Below are positions 1 to 15,400 of a stretch of DNA of 64,000 nt, piece by piece. The translations under genes were made by a program, and so were the position numbers. Under the pieces are notes generated by a model, which searched no databases, was not told where the DNA came from, and saw nothing but the letters and a program-made list of their open reading frames with translations. The stretch is from Serilophus lunatus (lineage: Eukaryota; Chordata; Aves; Passeriformes; Eurylaimidae): positions 1,272,622-1,336,621 of the forward strand of contig VXBA01004184.1 in NCBI GenBank assembly GCA_013399895.1, read 5' to 3'. Position 1 is the stretch's first letter; every line of letters begins with the position of its first letter.

Positions 1-3000
1 ACAATGCCCACTTCTATTATGAAGCCAACAGTGACTGTCTGAAGCTCAGATCTATATTCTACATAAAAATTAAACAACTGAGTCATGTCATTTTACCTCA
101 GCTGTTGCTAGTAGTTCTACTTATAATTCTAAAGTTTGCTCCCGGGTTTACCTTAACCACCTCTCTAGTGAAAGAAATTCATCTATGAGCAGTCTGAACA
201 GCAGAACAGAGCTGGTTGAGATCAACTTGCCAAAAAGTAGTACATGGAAAATAAGGCTAAGTACAGCTCATAAGGTCTCCCACAAACTCCTTGACTGATA
301 TTCTCCAAGTCTCTCAACAGGGTTAGACCAGGATGGATGCTTGAAAAACCATGTAGAAAATCCACGTGCAAATGGCTTAAATGCAGCTCTCTCACAGTGC
401 AGATCCCATATTCAGGCTGAATTCCCAGAGATGATCCTTGTTTTTGTACAGCACGTTGGATCAGCCATCGTCTAAAGGAGTGACTGCTCCCTCCTGTGGA
501 TTATGCATCATCCCTCCTTTCAGACTAATATTACTGTGTAAGCTCACTAACACTATACAGAGCAAAAACCACTAACTACATCATCCAAAGAAAGCAGCCT
601 AGTAAAACAGAACTTGGAATGTACACCAATACTGTCAGAAGTAGTCACTGCACTGCTTTAATTTCTCTTAACTCTTTTAAACAGCTCTTTGCTGGTCTCA
701 GGCTTTAGAAATAGCTGTCTCTCAAAGCAGGCCTGGGCCCTGTGGCATACACACACCACATCTGCATCTCCACAGTTGAGTGACTGGCTCTGACTTGGGC
801 CTGAACTCTTCCCTTCTTGCTCCCTCTGGGAAATTTGCAGCAGTCATCAATGGCACAGCCACTGCAGTAATTCACATCAAACTGCTTCTAATATCCTTTT
901 TTCATGCTATCTTGTTTTCCATAGAAACCCATTTATCTCAAATATTTGTATTCCAAGACAGATGGTTAGAAAAAGGCTCCTTGAAGCCTCTTGCTTTTTA
1001 GTGGTAGGATAGCACATTCTTCCTCGAAAGTCTGTGACTTTCCTGTATGGGGAATGTGATCTTTATTGACATATAATGAGAACTTGACTACTTTCATCAT
1101 GCTGAATCAATACATACACAGAATTTCAAGTAAGTTGAAATCAACTGATTTGGTTATCTTCATAAAAGTTGTATGAAAATAATCAGAACTTTATTACATA
1201 TCAGTTTTACAACTGTCATCTCTCTTGTTTTCCCTTTCTTTAATCATTTCCTCTGCTCTTCTCCCAGTTCATCTTCCTTTTGCATTCTTTATTCTTATTC
1301 TATTCCTTTTTATTCAACTTTCATTTTGATCTTGTTGCCAGAGGGCAAGAACTGATAATGGTGGTACAGAAAAAGCATTCAAGTTTTGGGAAACAGGGGA
1401 ATGAAGAAATCGCTCACATACATAATGATAGATTTCATTCATATTCTGGAACATCAAGGCCCTCAAATGAACAAAATTGGAAGGAAATTTATTTTTTTAT
1501 AACTTAAAAGAAGTTTCCAGCCTTGACCCATTTGGAAAAACTGAAAAGATCCTGCCTTTCAGGCAAGGAATGCAACTATACCCGTGCTATTTTTGCAGAT
1601 CTAACAATGAAGATGTTAGATACTAAAGGAAGATGATGTTATTATTTACAGACCTGTGACATGCAAATGTAATTTCAAAATTATATTAAAATGAACGTTA
1701 ATTGGTGATAAAACATCAATGAAAAGAACAAAGATTTCACAGAGACTCACTCATTCACATCATGTATGGACATATGGTCATCATCTTAAACTCTGATACT
1801 GCACATGCTGGCAGGTCTGGCTGGATACAGACGTAACTTAATAAACAAATAATGTGAATAACATTTCTATAAAAAACTACAATTTAGATTTAATATTCTT
1901 CGTAAGAAAACAGTTTCTTAGTATTGACATTTGGAATGTGTAAAATATTATGTAAAGATATTCATGTACTATGGTGGCCTGATAGAGCACCAAGGAAGCA
2001 CAATGGGATCAATTAAATTCTGTTGGACTGCCTAGATTTCTTCAGTTCTTGGTTGTAAGACTCGGGAACAGGTGGTAGAGACTATGGGGATCCTTTTTGT
2101 GTTCAATAGCACAGCTTTTTCTGTCTTTATCATACGGACTTGCCAACACCTTTTAAACTTCTTTTACTCTCTTAAAACCACAGAGGGAATGAATGTTTTA
2201 TTTATTGCAATACACTTCATAAATTTGAATCAATCAACACCTATATTTCTTCTGATAAGAATAATAGACACAGAAGTAGTGTTATCTCAGCAATCATTTC
2301 TTAGATGCAGCACTGTATATTAACCCAGGCCCAGAATGCAAGTCTACATGGCACAGCGTAGAAAAACATGGAATATAGCCCTAGTGGGATACCCTGCTGA
2401 TTTATTCATTTTGCTTTCATTACTCAGGTCATTTCTTTCATAAAAGTATGTGATTGGGTTGCTTCATTTTATGCAGCACTAAACATAGAGCTGGACCATA
2501 ACTTGCCAACATTTGGACCCGATTTGTTTGTATTTTGGTTCACCCTTTTTGAGAGGGGACATATGAAAATTTTTTTCTAAATATCCTAAATACATCATGC
2601 ATGCATGCTATACAGGTTATCATCATAATGTTTTAAGCTGAAAACTATACTGACTATTAGATCCTCAACTTTCTGAAGCACATTAATGTGTTTAAGTGAC
2701 CAAACAAAAGCCTGACATTAACTGAACTTTAGTCCCAGGCACAGTCAGAAGCTACTTAGTAGAGCAGTAATTTTGTTAAGCACATATACAATTTCTCTTA
2801 TGTCAGTAGGAGTTGCATTCCCCCTAACAATTGATGAATAATTGTTTATCAGTTTCTATGTGCTTATTCTGTCTTAGTTTATACAGACATCCTGTAGGCT
2901 TATTACCTAGTTTTGCTCCTGCTCCTTGTGGCCACTGTTAACTGTTTATCTCACTGAAAGTTCACATTGAGCCTTATGGGACAAAAAAGCCAAGCTATTA

Positions 3001-6000
3001 AGTGTATTTAGGACATAATTCTTAAAGCCACGTTCAATATCGTTGATCATGTGCTCTTAACAGAGAAGGAAGTATTTTTGTCATGACTCCTGTTCCAAAC
3101 TTCATGTTACTTATTTCCATGGTAGAATTGCTGAAGTTAAGAACTACAGAAATGCTGAAGACATTTACAAGATACAAATACAAAATTACTTCGTTAATAA
3201 CATCTGCTGCAGAGCTAAACAATTGTCACTAGGTTGTATATGCGTGCTGTTTCATGGTGATGAAATGTATTAACTGTAAATCATTTAAAGGAACCAGTAT
3301 GACTTTTACTTATTGGTTGCTGGGCAGTTAGTACATGGCTATAAGGTAATTTTTTCTCATGCTATTTTTTGACTAATTAGGAAGAAATCCTCCCCAGTTT
3401 GGTGTATTTTCAATCAAGTTCATACTCATGCTCAAGAGAAATTCTTTTGTTGTAGAAGTAGTCTTGGGAGCACACAGAATGAAGAATATCAAGTTTGAGA
3501 GAAAGACACTAGAGTATTCCCATTCATTTTCAATATTACAACTCAAATTCACAAGGTCAAATGATCAATAATAAAAGACCACTTCTCCTTAGAGCAGTCT
3601 CTTAAAATCTTAGCTTTTGATTCGATTGAAGCACCTTTGGCCTGAAATCAAACTGCTCACATTTTTGGACTTCACTTTTTCCCCTCAATCAAAGTCAGGG
3701 CACATACACAAACTTTAACTTTAGCTTGCAAATGCAGCTCTTTGACAAACTTATTCACTCACTAGAATTACAAGGAAAAGTTCATTTTGAAATGACATAA
3801 GAGGTACTGCATAGAAAAAGGACTGTTAGGCACAAAGTTGCTGTAGAAACTATCAGAAGCACCAAAACCACCTAGATTTTACACCCCCCACACCCACGTG
3901 GCTTTGTGATATATGAAAGAAAAATGGCATCTGTATAGACAAAAGAACATCTCCAGCATTATTCTCAGCTGATCCTGACCTTTGCTCATCACCCATATAA
4001 ATTTCATGGGCAGTTCCTATTGGAAGTCTCTATTTAATTCACTCAGGTTGGCTGCCTTCAACAGCCAGCTTACTGCCTTCGGGTCTATAAAATAAACATT
4101 GCTTAAATTATGTTTCTAACAGTCAGAAATATTCATACTTAACTTTTTTCCTTTTGTTGATCACACACCAGACTCCAATTACCCATAACATGAACTATTC
4201 TCAGCTCTGGGTTACGTTTTCCAAATATCACGGGAAAAGATAATAGACTACAGACTACTACTAATCATAATTTTTCCTTGCAGACCTGTTCTGACCCTCT
4301 TATGTATAAAGGACAATGACATTATAGCCACTATAATATCATCTATAGACACAGTCACTGTAGTGGGTGATCCATACTAACAGAATTACCTGTTTGATTT
4401 AGCATGACTAAGGGGAGCTGCTGAAACCAAATTATCCTTAAAATGTAATACCAGGTGAAGCCTGGGCAGAATGGAAGCACACAGGGAGTTAGTGTACACA
4501 GTGGTGCTACAGGGGTGCCTGTGCAATCCACACATGATAAAGGGACAGCTCCAGGGCTGGCACCACTGCAACAGAGGCTGCTGTCCTATCACTGCAGCTA
4601 ACTTGTGGATAAGACAGTGTAAGATCTAAATCAGAGAAGGTTTCATAAGCAATGCTTCACCACACACTGCAGCTCAGTTCAAACTCTGGTGATGTTTTAG
4701 GAATGCATTAATCTTCCCTCCTCTGGAGAATAGAAAGCACATGCAACCTCTCCATTAAGGGATTCTGAACTACAAGTGTTGTGCATACACTTTGCTTCTT
4801 TATTCCAGTCTTCCTAATCTGTAATCTTTATTTTAGAGCATTATTTTAATGCAGTGTCTCACTAAGATGATACAGGATATCAAACCATAAATAGTATATA
4901 ATCGTAAGGGTTACTGCCAATTACATTAAAAAGGGTATGTGAAGCATTTCATGCAATACTCTCGTTTACGTTGTAATGGTTCTGCTCCATCTTAGCAAAC
5001 AAACATCTCAGTGTTACTGGAGGGACATAGGGCACCACAACTGAGAATGTCAGTCATCCAGCTACTTCAGGCACATCAATGGCATCATAGAAGACCCCCA
5101 GCTCACTCATGTGTCAGTCCTGCAGCTCATGTTGTTCAGAATAAAGTCATTGCAATACTACTTGTACCATTTGCTTGCAGTAGCCAAGTCTGATAAAAGT
5201 CAATAAATTATTCTGCAAAATGCCAGAATAAAAATCTAATGCTCTATTTATGAGGAAAAAAAAAAAAATCTGACGGGGAATCGCTCCCTTTCTAGCCCAT
5301 ATTTTTTGCCCTATTTTTTCCCAAATGTCTAATGTCTCTATGAAGGTAAAAAAGTTCCTACCTCCAGGGGAATTTTTATTGGTATATTATTTTAATATAA
5401 CACTGGACACATGATAGTGCAATGAGGTAATTTTCAGAGGCAATAGTTTAAAATATATCCCTTGAAAATTAGAATTACTTCACCCTTTAATAGAGTACTA
5501 CAGCCTTACTATAACAGAGCTGGATGATGTACCATATGGTATCAGTCACAGACTGACAGCCAACATAAACCTAAAAGTTTCTGTAATATTTAACAAAACA
5601 TATAAACATGATTACTTAAAAAAATTAATTGAAACAGAGCAGAAATAGAAAATGTACTCCTGTTTACTATAGATAAATGCACTTCATTTCACATTTCAAT
5701 TTACTTTCACTTTATATAATAAGTCTATTTTGTTTGCCAGGCAGATTCTTTGTAATTTTTTCCTTTAGTTTTGATGAATACGTACACAATTAGAGTTACA
5801 GACATGTTAATTAACTATTGAACACTATGACTGAACAGAGCTCATTAAATGGAAGAATAAAATTCAATCACAATTAAACATGTTTAAACAAGTCAACTTT
5901 GTTTCAAAAGCATGGAGTTATACTAATAAATTGATTTGGATGTATAAGTGTACCATTATTCAAATAGTTTGAAAAGTAACACAGCTCAAAGAAAAATGCC

Positions 6001-9000
6001 ATTTTCTACACCAACAGAGCATGTAATAGTTTGTCTTTACAAGCAAAGTTTAACTTCCACAGAAGTTAACTCCAGTTCTTTGCAAGCTTTATTCTGGAAG
6101 GAATGGACCACAGTTCGGCATGATGCAGCATATTACATGTCTGTCTGTTCCTACCCGTTTTCGACCACTATTTTAGAGGATTAAAAATTACTTTTGGATG
6201 CTGGTACTGACTGTAAATACTGACCTGTATTCATTTGCCCACTTAAAAAGTCTAAAATGCACTTTGATAAGCAGGTCACAACATAAAACTGTCTTTAGAA
6301 TTCACTTACCTTATAAGACTTCACATACATTTTCATTTCAGCATTACAGGAGGGAGAAATGCATTGAATTATGACTTACTTTATATCCCTGATAGCCTGT
6401 ATTATTTAAATGATTATTGCTGATTCAAAGTATGCTTGAAATGAACTCTATAATAATACCCTGTTGTCCAGTGTCCCATCAACAAATCTTTATGCCACTC
6501 AAAATCCTTGGGAAGACCCCTCTGAAAGCCAAATGCATACACATTACCTAATACTACAACTTCTGGGCTTCAGTGTGCCATTAGAACAATTGCACTATTA
6601 AATGAACTAGCTCTTCTAACAGACAAAACACCATGCCTCGTCCTTCATCAGAACACTAATTGGAAATACATTCTTTGAAATTCATTCTATCCCTGAAAAT
6701 GTGCCAGAAATAGGATAACAGTACAGAGCATTGTATATAACATCACACACATTTTCAATATAAAAATTGAAAATAATATCACTCAAAGTCCATTTCTGTA
6801 GAGCCTTGCATTTGGATCAACCATTTCAGAGTTATTCTACAATTTAATCAGTCACATCCTCTATAAATAATGGACTGTAACCTCTTTCTTTACCTTCATT
6901 CAAGAGCTGGATTTTTTTTCCTTCTGGGCTTACGCAGAAATTGCAGGTTGCCTACAGGTCCTTGATATTTTGAGAGGCTATTCCATACAATTAGGTTCCT
7001 TCAGATGAATAAGGTGGAAAATATATTCAAGAAGAGAAGTATCATTTACATCTGACATTTTCAGACATACCTGCAATGCCTATTCCTAGGAATGAGGATC
7101 TGGCTTTAGGTGACTAAAAACCAATATCTCTAAGATATTCTTCTTGACTGCCTCTGCACTCAGTAGACACTCACTTCTGGAGGATGACCAGTCTACAAGA
7201 TATTTAACCAGAGACATTAATAGAACCCAAACATCCCTCATCAAGTGCAGAAAGCTGCTTAATTCTCAAAAATACAGGATTATAACCTAAGGCAGGTGAA
7301 GCAGATCCCATTGGTGGTAGCAGCCAGGAAACACTTCGGATCCTATCATTTGCAGTAAAATATTGAAAATTACATACATAAACCAAATGAAGTGTATTTG
7401 ATTTAAAATCTCATGAAATTTGCATGGGATTCATGTAAAGCTGCTTAAACTCACATTTATTCTTTTCTGATCAGCATGGGCTACAAATACAGTTCCCCCA
7501 GGTCAGTGTGTGGCACCATTTTAGAAAACTCAAATTGCCCTCAGCTGCCTCACTCACACCTCAGGCTGCACATCCAAAGCTGGGCAGAGCTCAGGTGCCT
7601 TCTGTAAAGAAATCAGGAAAGACACCTTATGTCCTGGCTGGTGAGACATTTTAGACCTCAATCCTGTCTAGAAGCGCACTTCTTGGTTCTTAGCAGTCTG
7701 CCATGTTCCTCTGGCACTGGCCAGTGTTTCCACATTTCCTTATGGCATTTACACATCTGCAGTGTCCTTAGCAGCTGCTGCCTTGGGAGCTATAAAGGTA
7801 ATGGAGCTGAGCATGTGCCCTTTGTTAGGAACTCAGGAAGCCACATGCCTCGGGCACCAAAACCACGGAGTATTTTAAGAAGAAAAAAACTATCATCTGT
7901 GAGAGGCTGATAAAGTGCTTTTTAATGGAAAGTATCACTGTTCAAGTCAAGAAACAAGAAAAAAGGCAGCATAAAGCAATAAACCTTACCAAAAACAAAA
8001 AAAAACCATACCCTTAAACTTTAAACATATTGTGTCTGTAATAAGGGAAGATTTGAGAAAAAGAGGAACAAAAAACAAGAGAAATTAATTGCAATCAGTT
8101 ATACCAGTTCCACAGAGCTGGTTCACCATTAAAATATACACTCCCAGCTAGTGTAGAGAAACCACAATTTTTATCTTATCCTCATAAAGATACTTTTTCT
8201 CGCTGACTTAACAACTACCCTTCATTTCTACAGTTCAGCAGAGCACTGAATGAAGACAGAGTAACTTACATAATTATCTTTCTTCATGTGACCAAATGTA
8301 TCATGCTTTGATTTATTAACAATAAGAACCTACTACACACATAAGTTTCTTATTTTGGTGATATGCAACTAAATTTAAATCATAGCAGTAACTTATTGGC
8401 CAGATAACAAATCCATTACTCATATACAAAACATACACATTACTCAACTGTTTCCTAACTAATAACATTGATTTATAAATAAGTAACATGATTTATCAAG
8501 TATAAAACTTAATCAGTAACAGAAGATTCTAGAAAGCAAGAGAGAATAGGACAATTCCCTTTCAGGCACCTTGCTTTTATTTGTTACTTTTTTTCCACCT
8601 AATGGAGCAAGAAACTACTGTTATTTCTCACATATTATGGCAACAGTGAAACCTGAATATGAACACAAGCACTTCAACTAATAGGTGGATATGTATACAA
8701 TTACGAGTGCTACCTCACCACACAGAAAACAAATATCTTCCTCTCTGAGTTGTTCCTTGATCCCCAAAGCTTCTATCAGTTTTCTTGCACTCATTGTGGT
8801 CACCATTTTTCTGAAGAAATTTATGTTCTAAACCCTTTCAGTCAAAACAAAGCACCAACATCATAACATTCTCCCCAAAAAAGACATTATGTTATAGAGT
8901 ATTGAATCGTTCCTTACCTTCTTTGTTTTTCAGCAGCTCCCACAAAGAGCACCTTTCCTTTGACTGTCCCCCATGCGTGGAGCTCCAACTCCCAGGTATG

Positions 9001-9005
9001 CCTGG
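1..9005. other. AT-rich non-coding stretch, no recognisable gene
   Basis: Reading both strands, I see only short frames closed by frequent stops and no recognisable protein, RNA gene or transposon terminus. Base composition is AT-rich with few CpGs, as expected for avian intergenic or intronic DNA. A short CATGCATGCATGC run lies near 2596-2608. Highly degraded repeats could be present below what can be recognised by eye. Confidence 0.6.
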
Positions 9006-9100
9006 TGCTCCAGGTGTATCTCATTGCCTTGTGTGCCTGCTCCAGGTGTATCTCATGTCTCATGTGCCTGCGCCAGGGGCTCGTCCTTGCCTCTTGTGCC
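9006..9100 (+). repeat. Three-copy ~32-bp minisatellite
   Basis: Three head-to-tail units begin at 9006, 9038 and 9069. The first two share TGCTCCAGGTGTATCTCAT and all three end in a (T/A)TGTGCC-like segment; the third is the most diverged. A partial older unit may precede them near 8985-9005. The array sits about 75 bp upstream of a CR1 3' end and is GC-richer than its surroundings. It leaves overlapping frames open, so the short proteins predicted here (8902-9226) are repeat artefacts. Confidence 0.7.
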
Positions 9101-9174
9101 TCCCCTAGATGGAGAAGGTCAAGCTCTTCTCAGGCATCTTGGATCAAACATAACAAAGAAATTTTGCAACAAGG

Positions 9175-9294
9175 GGATGGTTTAGATGGTTTAGATGGTG
9201 GATTGGTGTTGGATAGGTTAAGCTAGGTAAAAGGTTGGACTTGATGATCTCTATGGTCTTTTCCAACTTTGTTAATTCTGTGTAATTCTGTGTA
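9175..9294 (+). mobile_element. CR1 LINE, 3' terminal fragment
   Basis: The stretch carries the hallmark CR1 3' end: a GGTTTAG segment, GGTTGGACTTGATGATCT near 9233-9250, then GGTCTTTTCCAACTT, and finally two copies of an 8-9 bp AATTCTGTG tail repeat at 9274-9292. CR1 elements end in short direct repeats rather than poly(A), and most copies are 5'-truncated, as here. A TTTAGATGG triplication at about 9177-9199 is a local expansion inside the element. No reverse-transcriptase coding sequence is present. The element is in the plus orientation and diverged from consensus, so it is an old insertion. Confidence 0.87.
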
Positions 9295-9360
9295 AGGTCT
9301 TGCAGCAGTTTGAAGCTAAATATTCGGACTGTTAAACAAAACACTTTGTTTCATTTCTCT

Positions 9361-9480
9361 CAAAAAACCCCAAAAAAACAAACCAAACAAAAAACCAAAA
9401 CCCTAAAGCAAACCAAAACAAAATCAAATAGAAAACCCCACAAACAACCCAAATCTTAAAAAATCCTAAACAAACAAAGA
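9361..9480 (+). repeat. A-rich (CAAA/CCAAA)-type low-complexity tract
   Basis: About 120 bases consist almost only of A and C, with many AAACC and CAAA units, beginning about 70 bp after the CR1 tail. It has no coding potential. Such tracts arise by slippage and are common beside avian retroelements. Confidence 0.75.
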
Positions 9481-12400
9481 AACCCACATCACCATAAACC
9501 AACTGAGCAAATGATAAACTTCAATTATAAAAGCATGCAAACAGAAAAGTTTACAACACTGTTGGAACTGATATGGAACTTTTAACACCTAGAAGGAAAG
9601 CTGCAAAACAAAGATGATTAATATTCATGTGGAGTTTGCAGTAGAGTCTTACTTACATTTTTGCTAACTGGGCAAAAAACAAACAGGAAAATTGAAGTAT
9701 TTCACCCATCCTTCTGCTTCCGCCTTCTGAAGAAGACAGCTGAAGTCTAAGGCTGCTAAATGAAACTCCAAGGGAAAACGGCACAGTTCATCATAGTATT
9801 TGTGGGAGGCAGTAGCGTGGCTTTAACTGCTGGAAGCTGAGTGTCAGTAACTGTGTTGTTTGTGCTCATGCCAAGCTGAAGTTTGTACCGTGCTAACTTG
9901 GATGGACATAATGTATCAGTTTTATAGACCCAGATGTACTAGAGCTGGCAGGGCTCTGCAAAACTTCCACAAGAATCCATTTTGCTACAGTTTTTAAATA
10001 AGCAGCTTCTGTAAGTTACTCAGATGTAAAGGTGCACAATACAGAGTGTTTAAATGCAAATAATTATTTGAAAATTGGGCTATGGCTTTTGATTTTTACT
10101 TCTGTTCTCATCATAGTTAATTTCTTTCTGGTTTTCCCTTTAGAAAGGCAACCTGGTTAGAAACAGGGCTTTTAATCTTTCCCAGTAATTCTATATTTTA
10201 ACTGTCCTGATTCTTTTCACCTTTGGTTGTATTACTATAATTTTCTGACCATATCAAACCAACTATAGAATGCCCCAAGTTATTTGACTTTTATATTGAC
10301 ACTATCAAACACATAAACGCATTATGGGAAATGTTCCTGAAGCTCCTCTTTTTAAAACTCTAAGCCTTTTGTCACCTTGAAGAATTAATTAGTTGCTCAG
10401 AAATATATAAACCTGTTATCTGCAGGGCTAGACATTGTGACTCAAACATTGTGACTCTGTGTCAAGAACAAAGTGAAACAGGTCAGCAGTATGAAGGATG
10501 CCTAGTTGTACTCACATTAGAAAAGGAGAGACAGACATTTATATCCTCAAGCACCTTTCAGAAAAGTACTTGTATTCTATGTACATATTAGCAAAGTCTT
10601 CAAAGACATTTAAATATTGGCTAGAAAAACTACAGAAGTAATGCTTAATTGAAACAAAAAAAGATTGACTTAAGAAATAAAAAGTCAGTCTGAAAGGGGT
10701 TTTTTTTTGGAATATAGACTTTAAAAGATAAGGTATGATTTTAAATTATGATGTGGATCAGTGACCCAGACACTAGTCTCTGGTTATGAACAAGCTGAGA
10801 ATGGACAAGTTGGAAAAAACTCTCATGTAATTGTTATGTCAGATCATAGTTAGACACTGAATGTCTGACCCATGAAAACAAATGTGCACTACGAAGGGAA
10901 TGGGCAAATGAAGGAAGAGTCATGATTATAGCTTGAAATAATGTCTGTCTGGGATCTTTTATGTGCTGTTAGTTGCTAGCTCTTTGTCAAAATGCTAAAT
11001 TTAAGGAAGGTCTAAAAGTTTTCCTTGCCCAACTACAAGATGGGATGTTTGAGGTAGATCAGTCCTCAGCTGGACTTCTCTAACTGCAAGGAAAAACATA
11101 ATAAACCTGAGCTAGGAAACACTGACTTTCAAAATCTTAGGACAGGGAAGATCTTATACTGGAATTTTGAAATGCTCGTTGGGGTGAAAATTTAACCCTA
11201 GGTACTGATGTGAACCTCAGTCACATTTATTTCAAGGATATAAAATGGTGTTACAGAACTTCAATTTATTTCCAAAGAAGCATAAGGCGCTTAATACTCT
11301 GTGTAATTCAATGCAAGGAGGAAGAGGGCATTTAATTTCTTTAACATCTCTTGGCAAATCTTATCGGCACAGTGAGAGTGCAGATTGCAGATTGGGAATT
11401 GTGCCAGGGCTGAGCAAGACAGACAAGTTCAAGAAGTACCACTGGTCTCTCTCTAAGGGCTGGAAGCTGCCTTAAATCAAAACAAGGGGTGTGAGAGTTC
11501 TGCCAGTTGTAATTCAGAGAGTGTGTGACTCAAAAGTAATCTAAGAGTAGTCAGTGACCCATTATTTCTAAGAGAAAATAAGCAGTCATAAGAAGCAGAT
11601 TACTTTTTCGCACTTAATCTGCAAAATATTATCTGTAGTTATCATAATTACCTGAAATATATCCATGATAAGCAAACATAAGTCAGGTGTCAGGTCTAAA
11701 CACGCACCCATATATACTTAAATCCATTTTTCAGAAGCTAAATATATAGTTTAGCAAGAAATTGAAGCACATGGGGACTTCCTACTGACTTGAAAGAAAA
11801 CTGAAATCAAGGGAATTCATATGTTTAAATTAATTACCTTGAGGAAATAAGTGAAAAAGGCTGTGGTTGCATCTCTAACCCAGACTATTCATTTTGTTAT
11901 CTGAGGAGATACACAAAACTTTAACAATAGGCTCTCACACTTTGAAACATTGGTGTATAATCACGGTACTGGAATTTATTTTACAGTTTAATATATATGT
12001 ATCTATCGTATGTCAATCATTACAATTTTGACTGCGATGTAACACTTCTTGGATTTTCTGGTACCACTGAGCACACATAATTCTGAAAATTCATCATTGA
12101 CTTGAATAAAATAAAGTAACTGTATTCTGGTAGAAATAACAGTGAGTTATCATCCTGCCGTCACTTAAACAAAATTAAAATAAACCTTGCATCATCTAAA
12201 ATGAAACTCTTCTGCTCCTGTCACTAAAAAATTCAACTCCCATTTTTCCCTATTTACTAATCTTTTCTAACCAAATTGAAAACAAGATCTTCACTGAGGC
12301 AGGGAGAAAATGCACAGAGAAACTCCCAGATTTGCAGAACTCCTGTATCTAGTGCAACAGTGAAACTTTAAAATACAGAGAGAAAAACATTAAACTATAT

Positions 12401-15400
12401 TGATTGTAATAATATCTAGCTTGCATAGAAGTAAAATATATAGATGACTACTTGTGTAATTTGAAGAGAAACTATGAGGAAATGAGAATACAGACAAAAA
12501 AGGAGGCAACAAATTCTGTGACCTATATCAGCATAATCGAGGGAATGCAAGATATTCTGGCACAAATGAACATAAAATTTGGATCCCTTTAGTATCAACT
12601 GTTTTCAATCATTCACTTCCCCTCACTGCAAAAATCCAAAAAGGTAAAAATGAGGGACAAAGCAAACGGCAACTCATAAACAATGAGCTCTGCAATGCTG
12701 AGACCAAACATTCGATAACTATTTATTGCAGGAATCAATAATGGTACAGATACTACAGGACCCATTGAGAGAAGGCTACAAAAACTCGTCAGGTTTCAGG
12801 AAGTGCTTGATTATTTCTTATGTATTTGGACATCCTTGTTGATATGAATTTAATAGCACATTATAGCATCAGTAAAGTTCATAATAAAACCATTGTATTA
12901 GTCAACATTTCAAAATCTGTCATCCAAGTCTCTGAAGGTTTTTGTGTTTCAGAGACAGAGCAAAGTTTAAACAGTCATTTTACTAAGAGTCTATTTGCCT
13001 GCATATGTGGCTGACTGACCTGTTTGGCAAATCAGTCTGCACTTAGAGGTGTCAAAATGCAGACAAGAGCAGAAGGCATTTTTGTCCTGTTAACAGCTGC
13101 CAACTTTGGATTTTATAATTGGTTACCATCTGGGATACATTTTTTTTTTTTTTAAAAAAAGCTACAGGTCAATAATTTTATTTTGCGAATTTTAAGGAGA
13201 TGACTGAACATGCAAGAGGGGTGCAGACTACAGCCACAGAAGGAGGTAAATAGAAAACAAAACAAAGATATACAAAGTAACTAATTAAAACTGAATGATG
13301 CAGACAGTTAAATATGAAATAAAAGCATAATGAATAAGTAATCAAAACATTAGTCACTTGAGATTGGAACTATGGGGATTAATGTGAATAGACTTCAAGG
13401 AAAAAAAAGGGTTACTATTATGAAATACTGCCATGTCTGGCAAAGATAATTGAAGCTGCAAATAAGAATAAATTGAAAATGAAAAAAACACCCCAAACAA
13501 AAGAGATACAACTGGAAAAGAAAAGTAAATTGCAAGAGAAACAGTGAAAATGTAGAAAGTAATAATGATAAATGGCAAGGTAAGAGACAGAAAACTCCCT
13601 GAGGAAATGGCTCAAGGGAGTAAGCTGTTCATTTATAAGGAAAGCCAAAAATAATCTTGCAAAAGTTTAAAATAACACCAAGAAGGTGAAGGTAAATAAG
13701 TTATTCTGTAAAGCATTTTTCATACCTCTTCTTCATTAATTAATTTAGTCAGAGACAGAAAAAAGTGAATTGTGTTATATCATGTTTGGAATGTGATACG
13801 ATTAGACAGTGTGAAACCACAAGATGAAGCCATTAAAAACACATAAATCAAGAAAAAATATGTATTGCATTTGACAAACAGATCCCATGGAGTCCAACTC
13901 TGGGCACGGGACAACCTTTTGTGGTCTTTAGCCATCTGATCCATCCCTTGCTGGGTCAAGGTGTTTTGTTCTACACAAGTTATAAACTACATTTTAAATT
14001 TTTTTTTCCCTATAAATTTACTTTCGAAAACAAAAATCTTTTTCCTTCAGTCCTTCCTTGAAATCTATACTATAGTGACACCAGAAAAGGACTTTAAAAA
14101 TTGGATGGCAGAAACCGTGAATTTTTCATTCTCTGACATCCTGCAGTAACGCATTACCTGTTTCATTGCTGTTATTTGGCATCCAGCCCTTTCTTTTCCT
14201 AATGCAATCATTCAGAAGAGTTTGTTCTCTTTCAAATGTTCAATTGACATTTGTATCATCTTGACATATTCAAGAGTCTTTAAGCTCACCCTTGAAAGAA
14301 GAAACATTAAGACAAAAATAGTTTTCTAATTAGCAGAACTAAGAATGTTGTCTGTCTTCAGCATACATAAAACACTAAATGGATAAAACTAGCTAAAGTG
14401 GAGTGGCCAGTAGCTCATGACTGGGGAAAAAGTATAGGAAACTGAGTAAATTACTACTATTATTTAGTTAAATTATACTTCTCAGCTTCCAAAATAAAAA
14501 TTCTTAAAAATATGAGGTGGAGATTGTATTGTTCAGTAACTACCAAGAGATGTCTAACATTTTGAAGCTGATTTGTAATGTCTTTGTTTGATTTACACAT
14601 ACTAAATAATTCTATCACATGCTCCTTAGCTCTAGAATAATTTGAAACAGTGAAAACTCATCATCTGCTTCAAACCTTCATAATTTTACAGAACTTTTTC
14701 ACATCATGATCAATGCAAAAGATATCTGTAAGAGTTTCATGATCCTCAGTCAAACAGATATATCAGTGCCACAATTATTCACATCAAACATTTTACACAG
14801 AAGCACCTTATCCCATCTACATAAGCCCTGTTGATGTACAATTGCATTGCAACCACTTGTCTATGTCTCTTACCATTTACTAAACCTCCCAACTGCCCCT
14901 GCTCTGAAAGGGTTTGGCACCTTAAGACATGCCTGCTGTCTTAAATGATATTAAATTATGTTAAGATAAATGTGTAACAGAAAAGTCCAAGAATTTTTTT
15001 AAAATATCCTATCACTATCAATGTCCAGTTGAGATTCTCTTCCTTAATGACAGGGCTTATTGTGGGATCTCACTGAAGTATTTCCAAGAGTTAAGGTATA
15101 AATGCATGGTGAGGTATGAATATATCTACTGGATTTGTAGAATTTTTGCTGTTGAAAGGATTCATATCCACCACTTGCCATTTAGTGAATGTGAAACAAA
15201 TGAGAAGAAATAATTTGGTAGTGCCTAAATATGAATATTTAATAAATGGTATAATATCATTGCCTTATTAAACAAAGCCCAAGGTAAATACATGCATGAA
15301 GGTTTTGATAAATCACATTGGAGTACCATGAATAACAGAAAAAGGGGATGATATAAGCAGCTCACTTGCTTTTCCAAGTTTTGTTCTGTGCTGTGCTGTT

